In this document: in pieces, positions 53,049-62,918 of the stretch | Numbering within the stretch: the first letter of the stretch is position 1 | Layout: every line of letters begins with the position of its first letter | Assembly: GCA_027620655.1 (NCBI GenBank) | Contig: JAQCDS010000004.1 | Location: 1-64,000, forward strand | DNA from: Bacteroidota bacterium | GTDB lineage: Bacteria; Bacteroidota; Bacteroidia; Flavobacteriales; Flavobacteriaceae | Reading direction: 5' to 3' | Length of the DNA: 64,000 nucleotides | The notes under the pieces: generated by a model | Told to the model about the DNA's origin: nothing | Databases searched by the model: none | The model's input: the letters and a program-made list of their open reading frames with translations, nothing else | Position numbers and translations under genes: made by a program

Positions 53049-53927
53049 ATGAAAAATCAAATATTATTGGCATTTATTGCCATCACAGTTCTAGCGTGTT
53101 CAAATTCCAGCGAAAGTGTGGCATCTATGGACGCCAAATCGTTAAAAATTAAAAGTCATATAAACGCTTATATGAATAATGATTCTAGTGTAGCAGAAAA
53201 ATTATTTGCGGAAGACTTAGAACTCTACGATCAGTTTTCTAATAATCAAAAAGACGGTGAAACTCTTTCTAATCCTGGTGGGAATATGGGTTTAATTGAG
53301 GCGGATAAATTTACACATGTTTTGTTTAGTGAAATAAAATGCACCACAGACAATATTAAAACATATACAGACACAAATGGGGATGTTTATACAGTTTTCT
53401 GGTCTATGTGGTCTGGTAAAGGCAATTTTACAGGCGCCAAGACAACCATTCCATTTCATTGTGTAAGTTTATGGGAAGGAGATAAAATTTCTAAGATATG
53501 GCGTTACATGGACCCATCAGCTTTACAAAAAGAAATAGATGCGTTTGAAGGATTTAATAATTCATCAACTAAAGTCATGGGGTTAGCAGATTTGAAAGTT
53601 AATGATGGATTTACTAAAAATGAAGTTAAAGAATTTATGAAAAACTTCACAAAATTTGTCAGAGAGACTGAGCCAAACACATACGATTTTGGATATTTTA
53701 TTTCAGCAGATGGACAGCATGTTAACTTAGTTGAAAAGTATTATGATTCTGCAGATTTTGTACACCATCTTAATAATTTTGAATCCAGTAAGTTTGCTGA
53801 AAAATTCATGACAATTTTTAGTTTAGAGCGAGTTCTTGTAGTTGGAAATAGTTCAGATGCTTTAAAAGCTAAAGTAAAAGGTTATGGGGCTGAGCTTCGC
53901 GAAAACATTGGGGGTTGGATTGATTAG
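53049..53927 (+). CDS. Lipoprotein with NTF2-like domain (292 aa)
   Basis: A signal peptide with lipobox VLAC (C17) is followed by an NTF2/SnoaL-like domain (about 30-170): LKIKSHINAYMNNDSSVAEK, a long loop, and strands DVYTVFWSMWSG and IPFHCVSLWEGDKISKIWRY. A C-terminal helical/beta region (about 180-292) may be a second, diverged domain of the same kind. It is probably co-transcribed with the lipoprotein before it. Function unknown. Confidence 0.72.
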   Translation: MKNQILLAFIAITVLACSNSSESVASMDAKSLKIKSHINAYMNNDSSVAEKLFAEDLELYDQFSNNQKDGETLSNPGGNMGLIEADKFTHVLFSEIKCTTDNIKTYTDTNGDVYTVFWSMWSGKGNFTGAKTTIPFHCVSLWEGDKISKIWRYMDPSALQKEIDAFEGFNNSSTKVMGLADLKVNDGFTKNEVKEFMKNFTKFVRETEPNTYDFGYFISADGQHVNLVEKYYDSADFVHHLNNFESSKFAEKFMTIFSLERVLVVGNSSDALKAKVKGYGAELRENIGGWID

Positions 53928-53995
53928 TTTTTTTAAAATCCTTACGGATTTTTCTTAAATGAAATTATGTGATTATATTATTATAATCTCTAAAA

Positions 53996-54027
53996 AAGTT
54001 CGAACTTCCATAAGTTCGGGTCACAAA
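53996..54027. repeat. tRNA-tail-like repeat, copy B
   Basis: 28 of 32 bases agree with copy A at 52311-52342, in the same orientation, 1685 bases away. It marks the last accessory sequence before the conserved ugd operon. Confidence 0.75.
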
Positions 54028-54057
54028 GGGAATTGCAGCGATGTAGTTCCCTTTTTT
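54025..54057 (+). terminator. Terminator after repeat B
   Basis: AAAGGGAA and TTCCCTTT pair across a 14-base loop, followed by a T run. It would terminate transcripts of the NTF2-like lipoprotein genes before ugd. Confidence 0.8.
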
Positions 54058-54078
54058 ATATTGTGAATTTATAAAATG

Positions 54079-54086
54079 TAATTTTG
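54079..54086 (+). promoter_or_regulatory. Possible -7 element for the ugd operon
   Basis: TAATTTTG fits TAnnTTTG, 60 bases before the ugd start; a TTG at 54061-54063 is only 15 bases upstream, a short spacing. Confidence 0.4.
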
Positions 54087-54145
54087 CCATATCTGTTTAA
54101 ACATATATCTTGCACAAAGTTTTTTACTAGGAAATAATAAAATAA

Positions 54146-55537
54146 ATGAAGATAAAATCAATTTGTTGTATTGGAGCAGGCTATGTTGGAGGACCAACAA
54201 TGTCTGTCATTGCACAGAAAAACCCACATATAAAAGTTACTGTTGTTGATGTTAATACCGATCGAATTGCTGCTTGGAATAGTGAAGATTTATCACAACT
54301 TCCAATTTTCGAGCCTGGTTTGGACAAAGTAGTTGAAGAAGCCCGTGGTCGAAATTTGTTTTTCTCTACTGAAGTTGATAAAGCTATTGATGCTGCCGAA
54401 ATGATTTTTATTTCTGTCAACACTCCAACAAAAACCTATGGCGCAGGAAAAGGAATGGCTGCAGACCTACAATATGTGGAGCTGTGTGCACGTCAAATTG
54501 CAAAAGTTTCAACATCCAATAAAATTGTTGTAGAAAAATCAACACTTCCAGTAAAAACAGCAGAAGCTATAAAAGATATTTTAGACAATACAGGAAATGG
54601 TATCCATTTTGAAATTTTATCCAATCCAGAATTTCTAGCTGAAGGCACAGCAATTCAAGACCTAGAAGCACCCGATCGCGTACTTATAGGAGGAGAACCC
54701 ACAAAAACAGGACAAGAAGCCATTGAGGTTCTAAAAAATATTTATGCAGCTTGGGTTCCAGAAGATCAAATTATTACAACCAATTTGTGGTCTTCAGAGC
54801 TTTCAAAATTAACAGCAAATGCATTTTTAGCACAGCGTGTGTCGTCCATTAATGCCTTAACAGAACTTTGCGAAAAAACAGGAGCAAACATAAATGAAGT
54901 CGCCAATGCCATTGGAACAGACTCTAGAATAGGACCTAAATTTTTGAAAGCATCTGTTGGTTTCGGTGGTTCTTGTTTTCAAAAAGATATTCTAAATCTA
55001 GTTTACATCTGTAAATCTTTAGGATTAAATGAAGCCGCAGATTATTGGGAGCAAGTGATTTTAATGAATAATCATCAGAGAAAACGCTTTGCTGATGAAA
55101 TTGTAAAAGCATTATATGGCACTGTAGCCGATAAAAAAATTGCCTTTTTTGGTTGGGCATTTAAAAAGGATACTAATGATACACGAGAGTCTGCAGCTAT
55201 TTATATTGCCGATAAACTAATCGATGAGCATGCTAATATTCAAGTTTATGATCCAAAAGTTTCTGCACTTCAAATGCAATCAGATTTAAATTATTTGAAT
55301 TCAAGATCAGAATCTGAAAATGACAACTATTTATCTTCTGAAAAAGATCCATACAAAGCCGTTCAAGGTGCTCATGCGTTAGCAATTATTACAGAATGGG
55401 ATGAGTTTAAAACCTATGATTGGAAAAAAATATATGATAGCATGAGTAAACCTGCCTATATTTTTGATGGCCGAAATTTACTCGATAAACAGGAGCTAGA
55501 AACTATTGGGTTTTCATATAAAGGGATTGGGCAGTAA
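54146..55537 (+). CDS. ugd: UDP-glucose 6-dehydrogenase
   Basis: Ugd oxidises UDP-glucose to UDP-glucuronate with NAD. The 463-residue protein has the N-terminal Rossmann motif GAGYVGGPT, the central helix domain and the active-site [10 protein letters not shown] (C277), then the C-terminal domain with [15 protein letters not shown]. Its long form with [11 protein letters not shown] is closer to the animal-type/long bacterial branch. First gene of a four-gene nucleotide-sugar operon; the epimerase-like gene follows after 12 bases and would use its product. Confidence 0.95.
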   Translation: MKIKSICCIGAGYVGGPTMSVIAQKNPHIKVTVVDVNTDRIAAWNSEDLSQLPIFEPGLDKVVEEARGRNLFFSTEVDKAIDAAEMIFISVNTPTKTYGAGKGMAADLQYVELCARQIAKVSTSNKIVVEKSTLPVKTAEAIKDILDNTGNGIHFEILSNPEFLAEGTAIQDLEAPDRVLIGGEPTKTGQEAIEVLKNIYAAWVPEDQIITTNLWSSELSKLTANAFLAQRVSSINALTELCEKTGANINEVANAIGTDSRIGPKFLKASVGFGGSCFQKDILNLVYICKSLGLNEAADYWEQVILMNNHQRKRFADEIVKALYGTVADKKIAFFGWAFKKDTNDTRESAAIYIADKLIDEHANIQVYDPKVSALQMQSDLNYLNSRSESENDNYLSSEKDPYKAVQGAHALAIITEWDEFKTYDWKKIYDSMSKPAYIFDGRNLLDKQELETIGFSYKGIGQ

Positions 55538-55549
55538 TTTCTCTAAGTC

Positions 55550-56572
55550 ATGAAGACTAAAACAATTTTAGTTACTGGTGCTACAGGCTTTATTGGATTT
55601 CATTTAAGTAAACACCTTTCTGAGCTAGGGCATTCTGTTATTGGAATTGATAACATCAACGATTATTACGATATAAATTTAAAATATAATCGACTTGAAA
55701 TTTTAGGGATAAAACGCAATGAAGCATCCAAGTGGAATAGTCCTTCCAAGAGTAATTTAAAAAATTCTTCGTTTACTTTTATTCGAGCAAATATAGAAGA
55801 TAGGAATGCCTTAAATCTAATTTTTAAAACTTATAAATTTGATCTAGTTTGTCATCTTGCTGCTCAAGCTTTTGTTCGTTCATCATTAGAAGATTCAAAT
55901 GTGTATTTGAATAGTAATATTGTTGGATTTTTGAATGTATTAGAATGTTGCCGTAAATATAAAATTCCAAGAATAGTTTATGCAAGCAGTTCAAGTGTTT
56001 ATGGAAATACTTCCGAAGTCCCCTTTCAAGAATCAGCTAAAGTAGATGCACCTTTAAGCTTGTATGCTGTTTCCAAAAAAACGAATGAACTCATGGCACA
56101 TACCTACAGTCATTTGTACGGCATTGAGACCATAGGTTTGCGTTTTTTTACAGTATATGGTCCTTGGGGTCGACCCGATATGGCACTATTTATTTTTACA
56201 GATGCACTATTAAAACGAAAACCTTTAAATATTTTTAATCATGGAAACCATAAGCGTGATTTTACTTATATTGACGACATTATTAAAAGCTTGGAACTAA
56301 CATTATTAAATAAATCAAATAATAAAAATCTGTATAAAATTTATAATATTGGGAACAATACTTCCGTTAAGTTATTAGATTTGATACAGGAAATTGAAAC
56401 AATTACAGGATTGAAATCAAAACTTAAACTGCAACCGCTTCAGCCTGGCGATGCTCATCAGACATGGGCATGTACAAATGCGTTTATGAAAGATTATGGA
56501 TTTCAACCTAAAACGCCATTAAAAACAGGGATAAATACTTTTTATCAATGGTATAAATATTATTATAAATGA
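55550..56572 (+). CDS. NAD-dependent epimerase, probably UDP-glucuronate 4-epimerase
   Basis: A 340-residue extended SDR enzyme. NAD motif GATGFIGFHLSK, catalytic YAVSK (Y172, K176) with upstream Ser in YASSSSVYG, then GPWGRPDMALFIFT and RDFTYIDDI, the marks of the UDP-glucuronate 4-epimerase (CapI/LspL) branch. Directly after ugd, it would convert UDP-glucuronate to UDP-galacturonate for capsule or LPS. A related 4-epimerase specificity cannot be excluded. It overlaps rmlB by 4 bases. Confidence 0.88.
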   Translation: MKTKTILVTGATGFIGFHLSKHLSELGHSVIGIDNINDYYDINLKYNRLEILGIKRNEASKWNSPSKSNLKNSSFTFIRANIEDRNALNLIFKTYKFDLVCHLAAQAFVRSSLEDSNVYLNSNIVGFLNVLECCRKYKIPRIVYASSSSVYGNTSEVPFQESAKVDAPLSLYAVSKKTNELMAHTYSHLYGIETIGLRFFTVYGPWGRPDMALFIFTDALLKRKPLNIFNHGNHKRDFTYIDDIIKSLELTLLNKSNNKNLYKIYNIGNNTSVKLLDLIQEIETITGLKSKLKLQPLQPGDAHQTWACTNAFMKDYGFQPKTPLKTGINTFYQWYKYYYK

Positions 56573-57609
56573 AAAAAATACTAATAACAGGAGGCGCAGG
56601 GTTTATTGGCGCCCACGTTGTACGATTGTTTGTCAATCAATACCCAAAATATCAAATTTACAATATGGATGCCCTTACCTATGCTGGGAATCTAGAGAAT
56701 TTAACAGATATTGAAAATGAACCTAATTATACATTTTTAAAAGGTGATATTACAGATGAAAATTTTATTCATCAAATTTTTGAACACTATAACTTTACTG
56801 ATGTTATTCACTTAGCAGCAGAATCTCATGTAGATCGTTCTATCCATGATCCTTTGGCTTTTGCCAAAACAAATATTCTAGGAACAATGATTTTGCTCAA
56901 TGCTTTTAAATCTTTGTGGGGAAATTCTTGGGAATCACATCGCTTTTATCACGTGAGTACCGACGAAGTGTATGGAACTTTAGGTGAAGATGGACTTTTT
57001 CTTGAAACTACCCCCTATGATCCTAATTCACCATATTCTGCTTCAAAAGCCAGTTCAGATCATTTTGTGCGTGCCTATGGCGAAACTTATGGATTACCAT
57101 ATGTAATTTCGAATTGTTCCAACAATTATGGGCCAAATCAATTTCCAGAAAAATTAATTCCACTATTCATAAATAATATTTTAGAAAAGAAACCATTGCC
57201 AGTTTACGGTGATGGCAACTACACTCGCGATTGGTTATATGTTGTAGATCATGCGCGAGCTATTGATATGGTTTTTCATCAAGGGAAAAATCATGAAACT
57301 TATAACATAGGAGGGTTTAATGAATGGAAAAATATTGATTTGGTCAAGGAGTTATGTAAACAAATGGATCAAAAAATGGGGCAATCAGAAGGAACGTCTT
57401 CAAATCTTATTACTTTTGTAAAAGACCGTCCAGGACATGATTTGCGCTATGCGATTGATGCTTCCAAAATCCAAAATAATTTAGGTTGGACTCCCTCTGT
57501 TATTTTTGAAGAAGGGTTGTCCAAAACTATTGATTGGTACCTTAAAAACACGTCTTGGTTGGAGCATGTGCGTTCTGGAAGTTATAAAAATTATAAAAAA
57601 AATAAATAG
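56569..57609 (+). CDS. rmlB: dTDP-glucose 4,6-dehydratase
   Basis: RmlB/RfbB makes dTDP-4-keto-6-deoxyglucose. The 346-residue protein has GGAGFIGAHV, AAESHVDRSI, STDEVYGTLG with the catalytic Asp-Glu pair, YSASK (Y156, K160), NNYGPNQFPEKLIPLF and RDWLYVVDH, all typical of the family. It overlaps the epimerase gene by 4 bases and abuts rmlA. No rmlC or rmlD is present here, so the final sugar is decided by genes elsewhere. Confidence 0.95.
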   Translation: MKKILITGGAGFIGAHVVRLFVNQYPKYQIYNMDALTYAGNLENLTDIENEPNYTFLKGDITDENFIHQIFEHYNFTDVIHLAAESHVDRSIHDPLAFAKTNILGTMILLNAFKSLWGNSWESHRFYHVSTDEVYGTLGEDGLFLETTPYDPNSPYSASKASSDHFVRAYGETYGLPYVISNCSNNYGPNQFPEKLIPLFINNILEKKPLPVYGDGNYTRDWLYVVDHARAIDMVFHQGKNHETYNIGGFNEWKNIDLVKELCKQMDQKMGQSEGTSSNLITFVKDRPGHDLRYAIDASKIQNNLGWTPSVIFEEGLSKTIDWYLKNTSWLEHVRSGSYKNYKKNK

Positions 57610-58479
57610 ATGAAAGGAATTGTACTAGCAGGTGGTTCAGGAACTCGTTTGCATCCTCTTACTTTGAGTGTCAGTAAGCAAATGCTTCCTGTATATGATA
57701 AACCCATGATATACTACCCATTATCTGTTTTGATGCATGCTGGAATTCAAGAAATTTTGATTATTTCTACGCCACATGATTTGCCAAATTTTGAACGTCT
57801 TTTAGGGGATGGCTCCAATTTTGGATTACAGTTATCTTATAAGGAACAACCCTCACCAGATGGTTTAGCACAAGCGTTCATTATTGGAGAATCCTTTATA
57901 GGTGATGATGATGTTTGTATGGTTTTGGGTGATAATATTTTTTATGGCGTAGGTTTAGATCAGCTTTTGAAATCTGCGGTTAAAACAGTAGAAAAATCTC
58001 AAAAAGCAGTTGTTTTTGGAAGTTATGTCAAAGATCCAGAGCGCTACGGTGTTGCTGAATTTGATTCAGATCAAAATGTTGTAAGTATTAAAGAGAAACC
58101 AAAAACTCCAAAATCAAATTATGCCGTTGTTGGGCTGTATTTTTATCCTAATTCTGTGGTGAATATTGCAAAAACAATAAAACCTTCAGATCGTGGAGAG
58201 CTTGAAATTACTTCTGTAAATGTTAATTATTTACAGCAGAATCAATTAAAAATGAAAGTTCTAAAACGAGGTTTTGCATGGCTTGATACTGGAACTCATG
58301 AGGCACTTTCGGAAGCTACAGAATTTGTAAAAGCAATTGAAAAACGTACAGGTCAAAAAGTAGCGTGTCCAGAAGAAATTGCTCTACAAATGGGTTGGAT
58401 TTCCAAAACTGAATTGGCAAAACGTATTGCTAATCTCAAAGGAGATTATTATGCCTATTTAAAAGAGGTTATAGGTTAA
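57610..58479 (+). CDS. rmlA: Glucose-1-phosphate thymidylyltransferase
   Basis: RmlA/RfbA activates glucose 1-phosphate with dTTP, supplying the RmlB substrate. The 289-residue protein starts [18 protein letters not shown] (nucleotide loop) and has [43 protein letters not shown] and [10 protein letters not shown]. It starts at the base after the rmlB stop. It ends the plus-strand operon and is convergent with rpe with a 3-base gap and no visible terminator. Confidence 0.96.
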   Translation: MKGIVLAGGSGTRLHPLTLSVSKQMLPVYDKPMIYYPLSVLMHAGIQEILIISTPHDLPNFERLLGDGSNFGLQLSYKEQPSPDGLAQAFIIGESFIGDDDVCMVLGDNIFYGVGLDQLLKSAVKTVEKSQKAVVFGSYVKDPERYGVAEFDSDQNVVSIKEKPKTPKSNYAVVGLYFYPNSVVNIAKTIKPSDRGELEITSVNVNYLQQNQLKMKVLKRGFAWLDTGTHEALSEATEFVKAIEKRTGQKVACPEEIALQMGWISKTELAKRIANLKGDYYAYLKEVIG

Positions 58480-58482
58480 GAA

Positions 58483-59142
58483 TTAAGCAGTTACATGTTT
58501 TAATTCTTCTATCGTTTTTGATGGATTTTCACTTTTAAAAACAAAGCTACCTGCTACCAATACATCAGCTCCTGCATCTTTCAATGCCTTAGCGTTTGTA
58601 GAAGTCACACCACCATCAATTTCAATTTTTGTAGAAGCGTCTTTAGAGGTTATTAGTGCTTTGAGTTGTTTTACTTTTTCGTAAGTATTTTCAATAAAGC
58701 TTTGACCACCAAAACCTGGATTTACACTCATAATACAGACCAAATCAATATCTTGAATAGTATCTTCTAAAACATTGATGTTTGTATGAGGATTGAGTGC
58801 AACACCTGCCTTCATCCCTTCTTTTTTTATGGCTTGGAGTGTGCGGTGTAAATGCGTACAAGCTTCGTAATGTACGGTGAGAATATCACTTCCAAGCTCT
58901 GCAAATGTTTTGATATAACGATCGGGGTCTACAATCATTAAATGAACATCAACTGTTTTTTTTGCATGTTTTGTTATTGACTTTAAAACAGGCATTCCAA
59001 AAGAAATATTAGGAACAAATACACCGTCCATGATATCAATATGAAACCAATCTGCTTGACTGGTATTTACCATTTCTATATCACGTTGTAGATTTGCAAA
59101 ATCTGCGGCAAGAATTGAAGGTGCTATTAGCGAAGAACTCAT
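58483..59142 (-). CDS. rpe: Ribulose-phosphate 3-epimerase
   Basis: Rpe interconverts ribulose 5-phosphate and xylulose 5-phosphate in the pentose phosphate pathway. The 219-residue TIM-barrel protein has IAPSILAADFANL, FHIDIMDGVFVPNISFG, DVHLMIVDP, MSVNPGFGGQSF and EIDGGVTSTNA, with the metal-binding His and Asp residues in place. It has its own promoter (59158-59188), which overlaps the rpoD terminator upstream. Confidence 0.96.
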   Translation of the reverse strand: MSSSLIAPSILAADFANLQRDIEMVNTSQADWFHIDIMDGVFVPNISFGMPVLKSITKHAKKTVDVHLMIVDPDRYIKTFAELGSDILTVHYEACTHLHRTLQAIKKEGMKAGVALNPHTNINVLEDTIQDIDLVCIMSVNPGFGGQSFIENTYEKVKQLKALITSKDASTKIEIDGGVTSTNAKALKDAGADVLVAGSFVFKSENPSKTIEELKHVTA

Positions 59143-59157
59143 ACATTTAGTTTAATA

Positions 59158-59188
59158 CAAAAATAATATAAAAATAAACCCCTGCCAA
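59158..59188 (-). promoter_or_regulatory. Promoter of rpe
   Basis: On the minus strand TTG (59188-59186), 20 bases, TATTTTTG (59165-59158), then the rpe ATG 16 bases later. The -33 element lies in the loop of the rpoD terminator hairpin. Confidence 0.6.
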
Positions 59189-59206
59189 CAGCAAGGGTTT
59201 TGTTTT
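59176..59206 (-). terminator. Terminator of rpoD
   Basis: AAACCC and GGGTTT, extended by TGC/GCA across one mismatch, form a hairpin followed on the minus strand by a T-rich tract. Confidence 0.75.
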
Positions 59207-60070
59207 TTAACCTAAATAGGTTTTTAAAATTTTACTTCTTGAAGTGTGTTTCAATCTTCGAATTGCTTTTTCTTTGATTTGACGTACACGTTCTCTTGTA
59301 AGGTCAAAAGTTTCACCAATTTCTTCTAAAGTCATTGGGTGCTGGTTTCCAAGTCCAAAATACAGACGAATAACATCAGCTTCTCGTGGAGTAAGGGTTT
59401 CCAATGCACGCTCAATTTCTGTTCTTAAAGATTCATGCAAAAGTTCTTTGTCGGGATTTGGAGATTCTCCAGAACGCAAAACATCATAAAGATTTGAATC
59501 TTCTCCTTCAACCAATGGTGCATCCATTGAAACATGACGACCAGAATTTTTCATAGATTCTTTAACATCATTAATGGTCATATCCAATTCTTTTGCAATT
59601 TCTTCGGCACTCGGTGGGCGCTCGTGCGACTGCTCTAAAAAGGCGTAGGTTTTATTGATTTTATTGATAGAACCAATTTTGTTTAATGGTAAACGAACAA
59701 TACGTGATTGTTCTGCAAGCGCTTGTAAGATGGATTGACGAATCCACCAAACGGCATAAGAAATAAACTTAAAACCACGAGTTTCATCAAAACGTTGAGC
59801 AGCTTTAATCAGTCCTAAATTTCCTTCATTAATTAAATCTGGAAGTGTAAGTCCTTGATTTTGATATTGTTTAGCAACAGAAACAACAAAACGAAGATTG
59901 GCTTTGGTTAATTTTTCTAAAGCGATTTGATCACCAGCTTTAATGCGCTGTGCCAATTCTACTTCTTCATCGGCAGTAATTAAATCAACCTTGCCAATTT
60001 CTTGTAGGTACTTGTCCAAGGACGCGGTTTCCCTGTTGGTAACTTGTTTTGTAATTTTGAGTTGTCTCAT
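59207..60070 (-). CDS. rpoD: RNA polymerase primary sigma factor (RpoD/SigA, short form)
   Basis: A 287-residue housekeeping sigma factor. Region 1.2 ([10 protein letters not shown]), regions 2.1-2.4 ([31 protein letters not shown]), region 3 and region 4.2 ([20 protein letters not shown]) are present; region 1.1 and the long insert of E. coli sigma-70 are missing, as usual in Bacteroidota. This factor recognises the TTG/TAnnTTTG promoters noted in this window. The ATG at 60070 gives the conserved [10 protein letters not shown]. Single gene flanked by terminators. Confidence 0.97.
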   Translation of the reverse strand: MRQLKITKQVTNRETASLDKYLQEIGKVDLITADEEVELAQRIKAGDQIALEKLTKANLRFVVSVAKQYQNQGLTLPDLINEGNLGLIKAAQRFDETRGFKFISYAVWWIRQSILQALAEQSRIVRLPLNKIGSINKINKTYAFLEQSHERPPSAEEIAKELDMTINDVKESMKNSGRHVSMDAPLVEGEDSNLYDVLRSGESPNPDKELLHESLRTEIERALETLTPREADVIRLYFGLGNQHPMTLEEIGETFDLTRERVRQIKEKAIRRLKHTSRSKILKTYLG

Positions 60071-60138
60071 GCTTGCAGATTTTTTTTAAAAATTATTTGG
60101 ATTCACTATGTTATACGTTTAAACACTAAAAAATGTTA

Positions 60139-60175
60139 CAAAAAAAGCCGTTTTATTTTTAAAACGGCTTTTTTT
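60139..60175. terminator. Terminator between pnp and rpoD
   Basis: A 13-bp perfect stem (AAAAAGCCGTTTT/AAAACGGCTTTTT) with a 6-base loop and flanking A and T runs, placed directly after the pnp stop on the minus strand. Confidence 0.9.
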
Positions 60176-60197
60176 ATTTTGACAATTAGCTTTATTA

Positions 60198-62405
60198 CTA
60201 ATCTCTTTTTCTATCATTTCTACGATTGTCGCGACCTTTGTTGTTTTGTTTTCTGTCTCTAGGGGGACGTTCAACAAACCCTTCAGGTTTTGGCAAGATT
60301 GCCTTACGTGAAACTTTTTCTTTGCGTGTTCTTGAATCTATTCCAAAGTATTTGACATCAAAAATATCTCCCATATTAACAACATCAGAAACGTTTTCTG
60401 TACGTTCCCAAGCCAATTCACTCACATGAAGTAATACTTCATTTCCAGGCGCTTCAGTATATTCTACTACAGCTCCAAAATCAAGCATTTTGATAACTTT
60501 TACTTCATAAATACTGCCGACTTCCGGTTTGAATAAGAGTGCGTCAATTTTTGCTAAAACAGCATCGATACCATCTTGATCTGTACCAAGAATTTCAACG
60601 ATACCTTCTTCAGTCACAGGGTCTTCATTGATAACGATTGTAGTTTCCGTTTCTTTTTGAAGTTCTTGAATGACTTTTCCGCCAGGTCCAATAAGTGCCC
60701 CAATGTATTCATTTGGAATAACACGAGTTACCATTTTTGGTGCATGAGCTTTAACGTCTTCAGCTGGTGCAGAAATAGTATCGGTTAACTTTTCAAGGAT
60801 ATGAAGACGTCCATCACGAGCTTGTTTTAGTGCATTGACTAAAATTTCATAAGAAAGTCCTTTTACTTTAATATCCATCTGGCATGCTGTAATTCCATCT
60901 GCAGTACCTGTAACTTTGAAATCCATATCGCCAAGGTGATCTTCATCGCCTAAAATATCCGATAAAACAGCATACTTTCCAGAATCTGCATCAGAAATTA
61001 ATCCCATTGCGATTCCAGAAACAGGTTTTTTAAGTTGAACACCAGCATCCATAAGCGCCATTGTTCCAGAACAAACAGTGGCCATAGAAGACGATCCATT
61101 GCTTTCCAAAACTTCACTCACCACACGTACTGTGTATGGACAATCTTCAGGCACCATACCTTTTAGTGCACGTTGTGCCAAGTTTCCATGTCCAATTTCT
61201 CTTCTAGATGTTCCACGAATTGGTCGTGCTTCACCAGTTGAGAAAGGAGGGAAGTTGTAATGTAAATAAAAACGCTCTTCTCCTTCATGAGATGGCATAT
61301 CAATTTGATTGGCATCGCGAGAAGTACCAAGAGTTACTGTGGCTAGTGCTTGAGTTTCTCCTCTTGTAAAAATAGACGACCCATGGGTTGATGGTAAATA
61401 ATCAACTTCACACCATATTGGTCTGATTTCGTCTGTTTTTCGTCCATCTAATCGTAGTCCTTCGTTTAGAGTTAAATCTCTTACAGCTGCTTTTTCTGCT
61501 TTGTAATAATATTTTGAAATTAAATTTCCATATTCTTCTTGTTCTTCTTCAGAAAATGTAGCGATTATCTCTTCTTTAATTTCTCCAAATGCTGTACTTC
61601 TTTCATGTTTTGCAGAGCCTGCTTTGGCAATGGCATAGACTTTATCATAGGCCAATTCACGAATTTTGCTTTCAAGCTCGGCATCTTCTCTCTCTGGCTC
61701 ATACTCACGAACTTCTTTTTTACCGAAAGCTTCAGCCAATCGTTCTTGAGCAGCACATTGTACTTTAATAGCTTCATGCGCAAATTTGATAGCTTCAGTC
61801 ATTTCTTCTTCAGAAATTTCATCCATTTCTCCTTCAACCATCATTACAGAGTCTGCAGAAGCACCAATCATCATATCGATGTCGGATTCATCAAGTTGTG
61901 CTCTAGTTGGGTTGATGATAAATTCACCATTAACACGTGCAACTCTAACTTCAGATATAGCACATTCAAATGGGAAATCAGAGAGTTGAATGGCTGCAGA
62001 GGCGGCCAATCCTGCCATAGCATCGGGCATTACATCTTCATCATGAGACATCAATTGAATCATCACTTGTGTTTCTGAGTGATAATCTTTTGGAAATAAG
62101 GGACGCAGTACGCGGTCTACTAAGCGCATTGTTAGGATTTCTCCATCACTTGGTCGTGCTTCACGCTTAAAAAAACCACCTGGATAGCGACCAGCTGCTG
62201 CAAATTTTTCGCGATAATCTACCGTTAACGGTAAAAAATCAACATCGGCTGCTTTGTAGTTGGATACAACAGTACAAAGCAACATACATTTTCCGGATTG
62301 TACTACAACAGAGCCATGGGCTTGTTTAGCCAATTTTCCGGTTTCGATAGAAATTTCTCTTCCATCGCCAAGGTCTATGACCTCTCTAAAAACTTTTGGA
62401 ATCAT
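60198..62405 (-). CDS. pnp: Polyribonucleotide nucleotidyltransferase (PNPase)
   Basis: PNPase is a trimeric 3'-5' phosphorolytic exoribonuclease. The 735-residue protein has two RNase PH domains (first about 10-145, second about 320-540, with the active-site region [20 protein letters not shown]), an intervening helical domain, a KH domain ([15 protein letters not shown]) and an S1 domain ([11 protein letters not shown]), then a very basic tail rich in Arg, Asn and Asp (about 705-735). It follows rpsO on the minus strand, the common rpsO-pnp order, but a terminator lies between them. Confidence 0.97.
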   Translation of the reverse strand: MIPKVFREVIDLGDGREISIETGKLAKQAHGSVVVQSGKCMLLCTVVSNYKAADVDFLPLTVDYREKFAAAGRYPGGFFKREARPSDGEILTMRLVDRVLRPLFPKDYHSETQVMIQLMSHDEDVMPDAMAGLAASAAIQLSDFPFECAISEVRVARVNGEFIINPTRAQLDESDIDMMIGASADSVMMVEGEMDEISEEEMTEAIKFAHEAIKVQCAAQERLAEAFGKKEVREYEPEREDAELESKIRELAYDKVYAIAKAGSAKHERSTAFGEIKEEIIATFSEEEQEEYGNLISKYYYKAEKAAVRDLTLNEGLRLDGRKTDEIRPIWCEVDYLPSTHGSSIFTRGETQALATVTLGTSRDANQIDMPSHEGEERFYLHYNFPPFSTGEARPIRGTSRREIGHGNLAQRALKGMVPEDCPYTVRVVSEVLESNGSSSMATVCSGTMALMDAGVQLKKPVSGIAMGLISDADSGKYAVLSDILGDEDHLGDMDFKVTGTADGITACQMDIKVKGLSYEILVNALKQARDGRLHILEKLTDTISAPAEDVKAHAPKMVTRVIPNEYIGALIGPGGKVIQELQKETETTIVINEDPVTEEGIVEILGTDQDGIDAVLAKIDALLFKPEVGSIYEVKVIKMLDFGAVVEYTEAPGNEVLLHVSELAWERTENVSDVVNMGDIFDVKYFGIDSRTRKEKVSRKAILPKPEGFVERPPRDRKQNNKGRDNRRNDRKRD

Positions 62406-62517
62406 ATTTTTTAATTCTAATTAAACATTGGTGTTGTGTTGTTGTTGTGTGGTTGTGACCAATGAAAAACTTTAATTAGCTTCTTCTATAAGTTGTGTAA
62501 AAATACACATAAAAACA

Positions 62518-62545
62518 AAAAAGAGGTATAAACCTCTTTTTGAAT
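62518..62545. terminator. Terminator between rpsO and pnp
   Basis: AAAAAGAGGT and ACCTCTTTTT form a 10-bp stem with a 4-base loop right after the rpsO stop (minus strand). The remaining 142-base gap up to pnp shows no further element with certainty. Confidence 0.88.
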
Positions 62546-62547
62546 AT

Positions 62548-62817
62548 TTATTTTCTTAATCCTAGCTCTTTTACAATCGCACGGTATCTAAGGATGTCTT
62601 TATTTTTAAGATAATCCAAAAGAGAACGACGTTTTCCTACTAGCTTTACTAATGAACGCTCGGTATTAAAATCTTTTCGATTTTGCTTTAGGTGTTCTGT
62701 TAAGTGATTAATTCGGTGTGTAAATAATGCAATTTGACCTTCGGCAGAACCGGTGTCTTTGGCATCTTTTCCGTGTTTTGTAAAGATTTCCTCTTTAATT
62801 TCTTTTGTTAAGTACAT
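62548..62817 (-). CDS. rpsO: 30S ribosomal protein S15
   Basis: The 89-residue S15 binds the central domain of 16S rRNA early in 30S assembly. The family motifs DTGSAEGQIALFTHRINHLTEHL and KLVGKRRSLLDYL are complete and the length is standard. The promoter and a leader hairpin lie upstream (62850-62882), and a terminator separates it from pnp. The hairpin at the very 5' end of the predicted transcript could be an S15 autoregulation site. Confidence 0.97.
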   Translation of the reverse strand: MYLTKEIKEEIFTKHGKDAKDTGSAEGQIALFTHRINHLTEHLKQNRKDFNTERSLVKLVGKRRSLLDYLKNKDILRYRAIVKELGLRK

Positions 62818-62849
62818 TCCAATATTTGTTTAAATAATTTTTATGCAAT

Positions 62850-62868
62850 GATTATGACGCTCATAATC
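62850..62868 (-). promoter_or_regulatory. 5'-terminal leader hairpin of rpsO mRNA
   Basis: GATTATGA and TCATAATC form a perfect 8-bp stem with a 3-base loop. It begins six bases after the -7 element, so the transcript should start at or in the stem. It lies 33 bases before the ATG. Candidate S15-binding or mRNA-stability element. Confidence 0.55.
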
Positions 62869-62874
62869 AGGCGG

Positions 62875-62882
62875 CAAATATA
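62875..62882 (-). promoter_or_regulatory. Probable -7 element for rpsO
   Basis: On the minus strand TATATTTG, a full match to TAnnTTTG; no TTG at the -33 spacing. Confidence 0.55.
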
Positions 62883-62918
62883 AGAAAATTGATTAATAAA
62901 AGAATAATTTTATAGAAA

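Larger units (their letters stand above)
14079..54057. other. Accessory region inserted after tRNA-Arg (probable genomic island or hotspot)
   Basis: The region lies between a tRNA and the conserved polysaccharide and housekeeping genes. It is more AT-rich in most parts, has a recombinase remnant at the left end and tRNA-tail-like repeats at the right, and carries two large loci of unknown proteins. Some genes inside (DUF2797, the glutamate-synthase-like gene, the YidD-like gene) could be resident chromosomal genes, so it may be several insertions and not one element. Confidence 0.5.

Noticed and set aside
61539-62078. A 179-codon plus-strand frame opposite pnp
   Set aside because: It is a shadow of the conserved PNPase coding strand with no start signal or recognisable domain.
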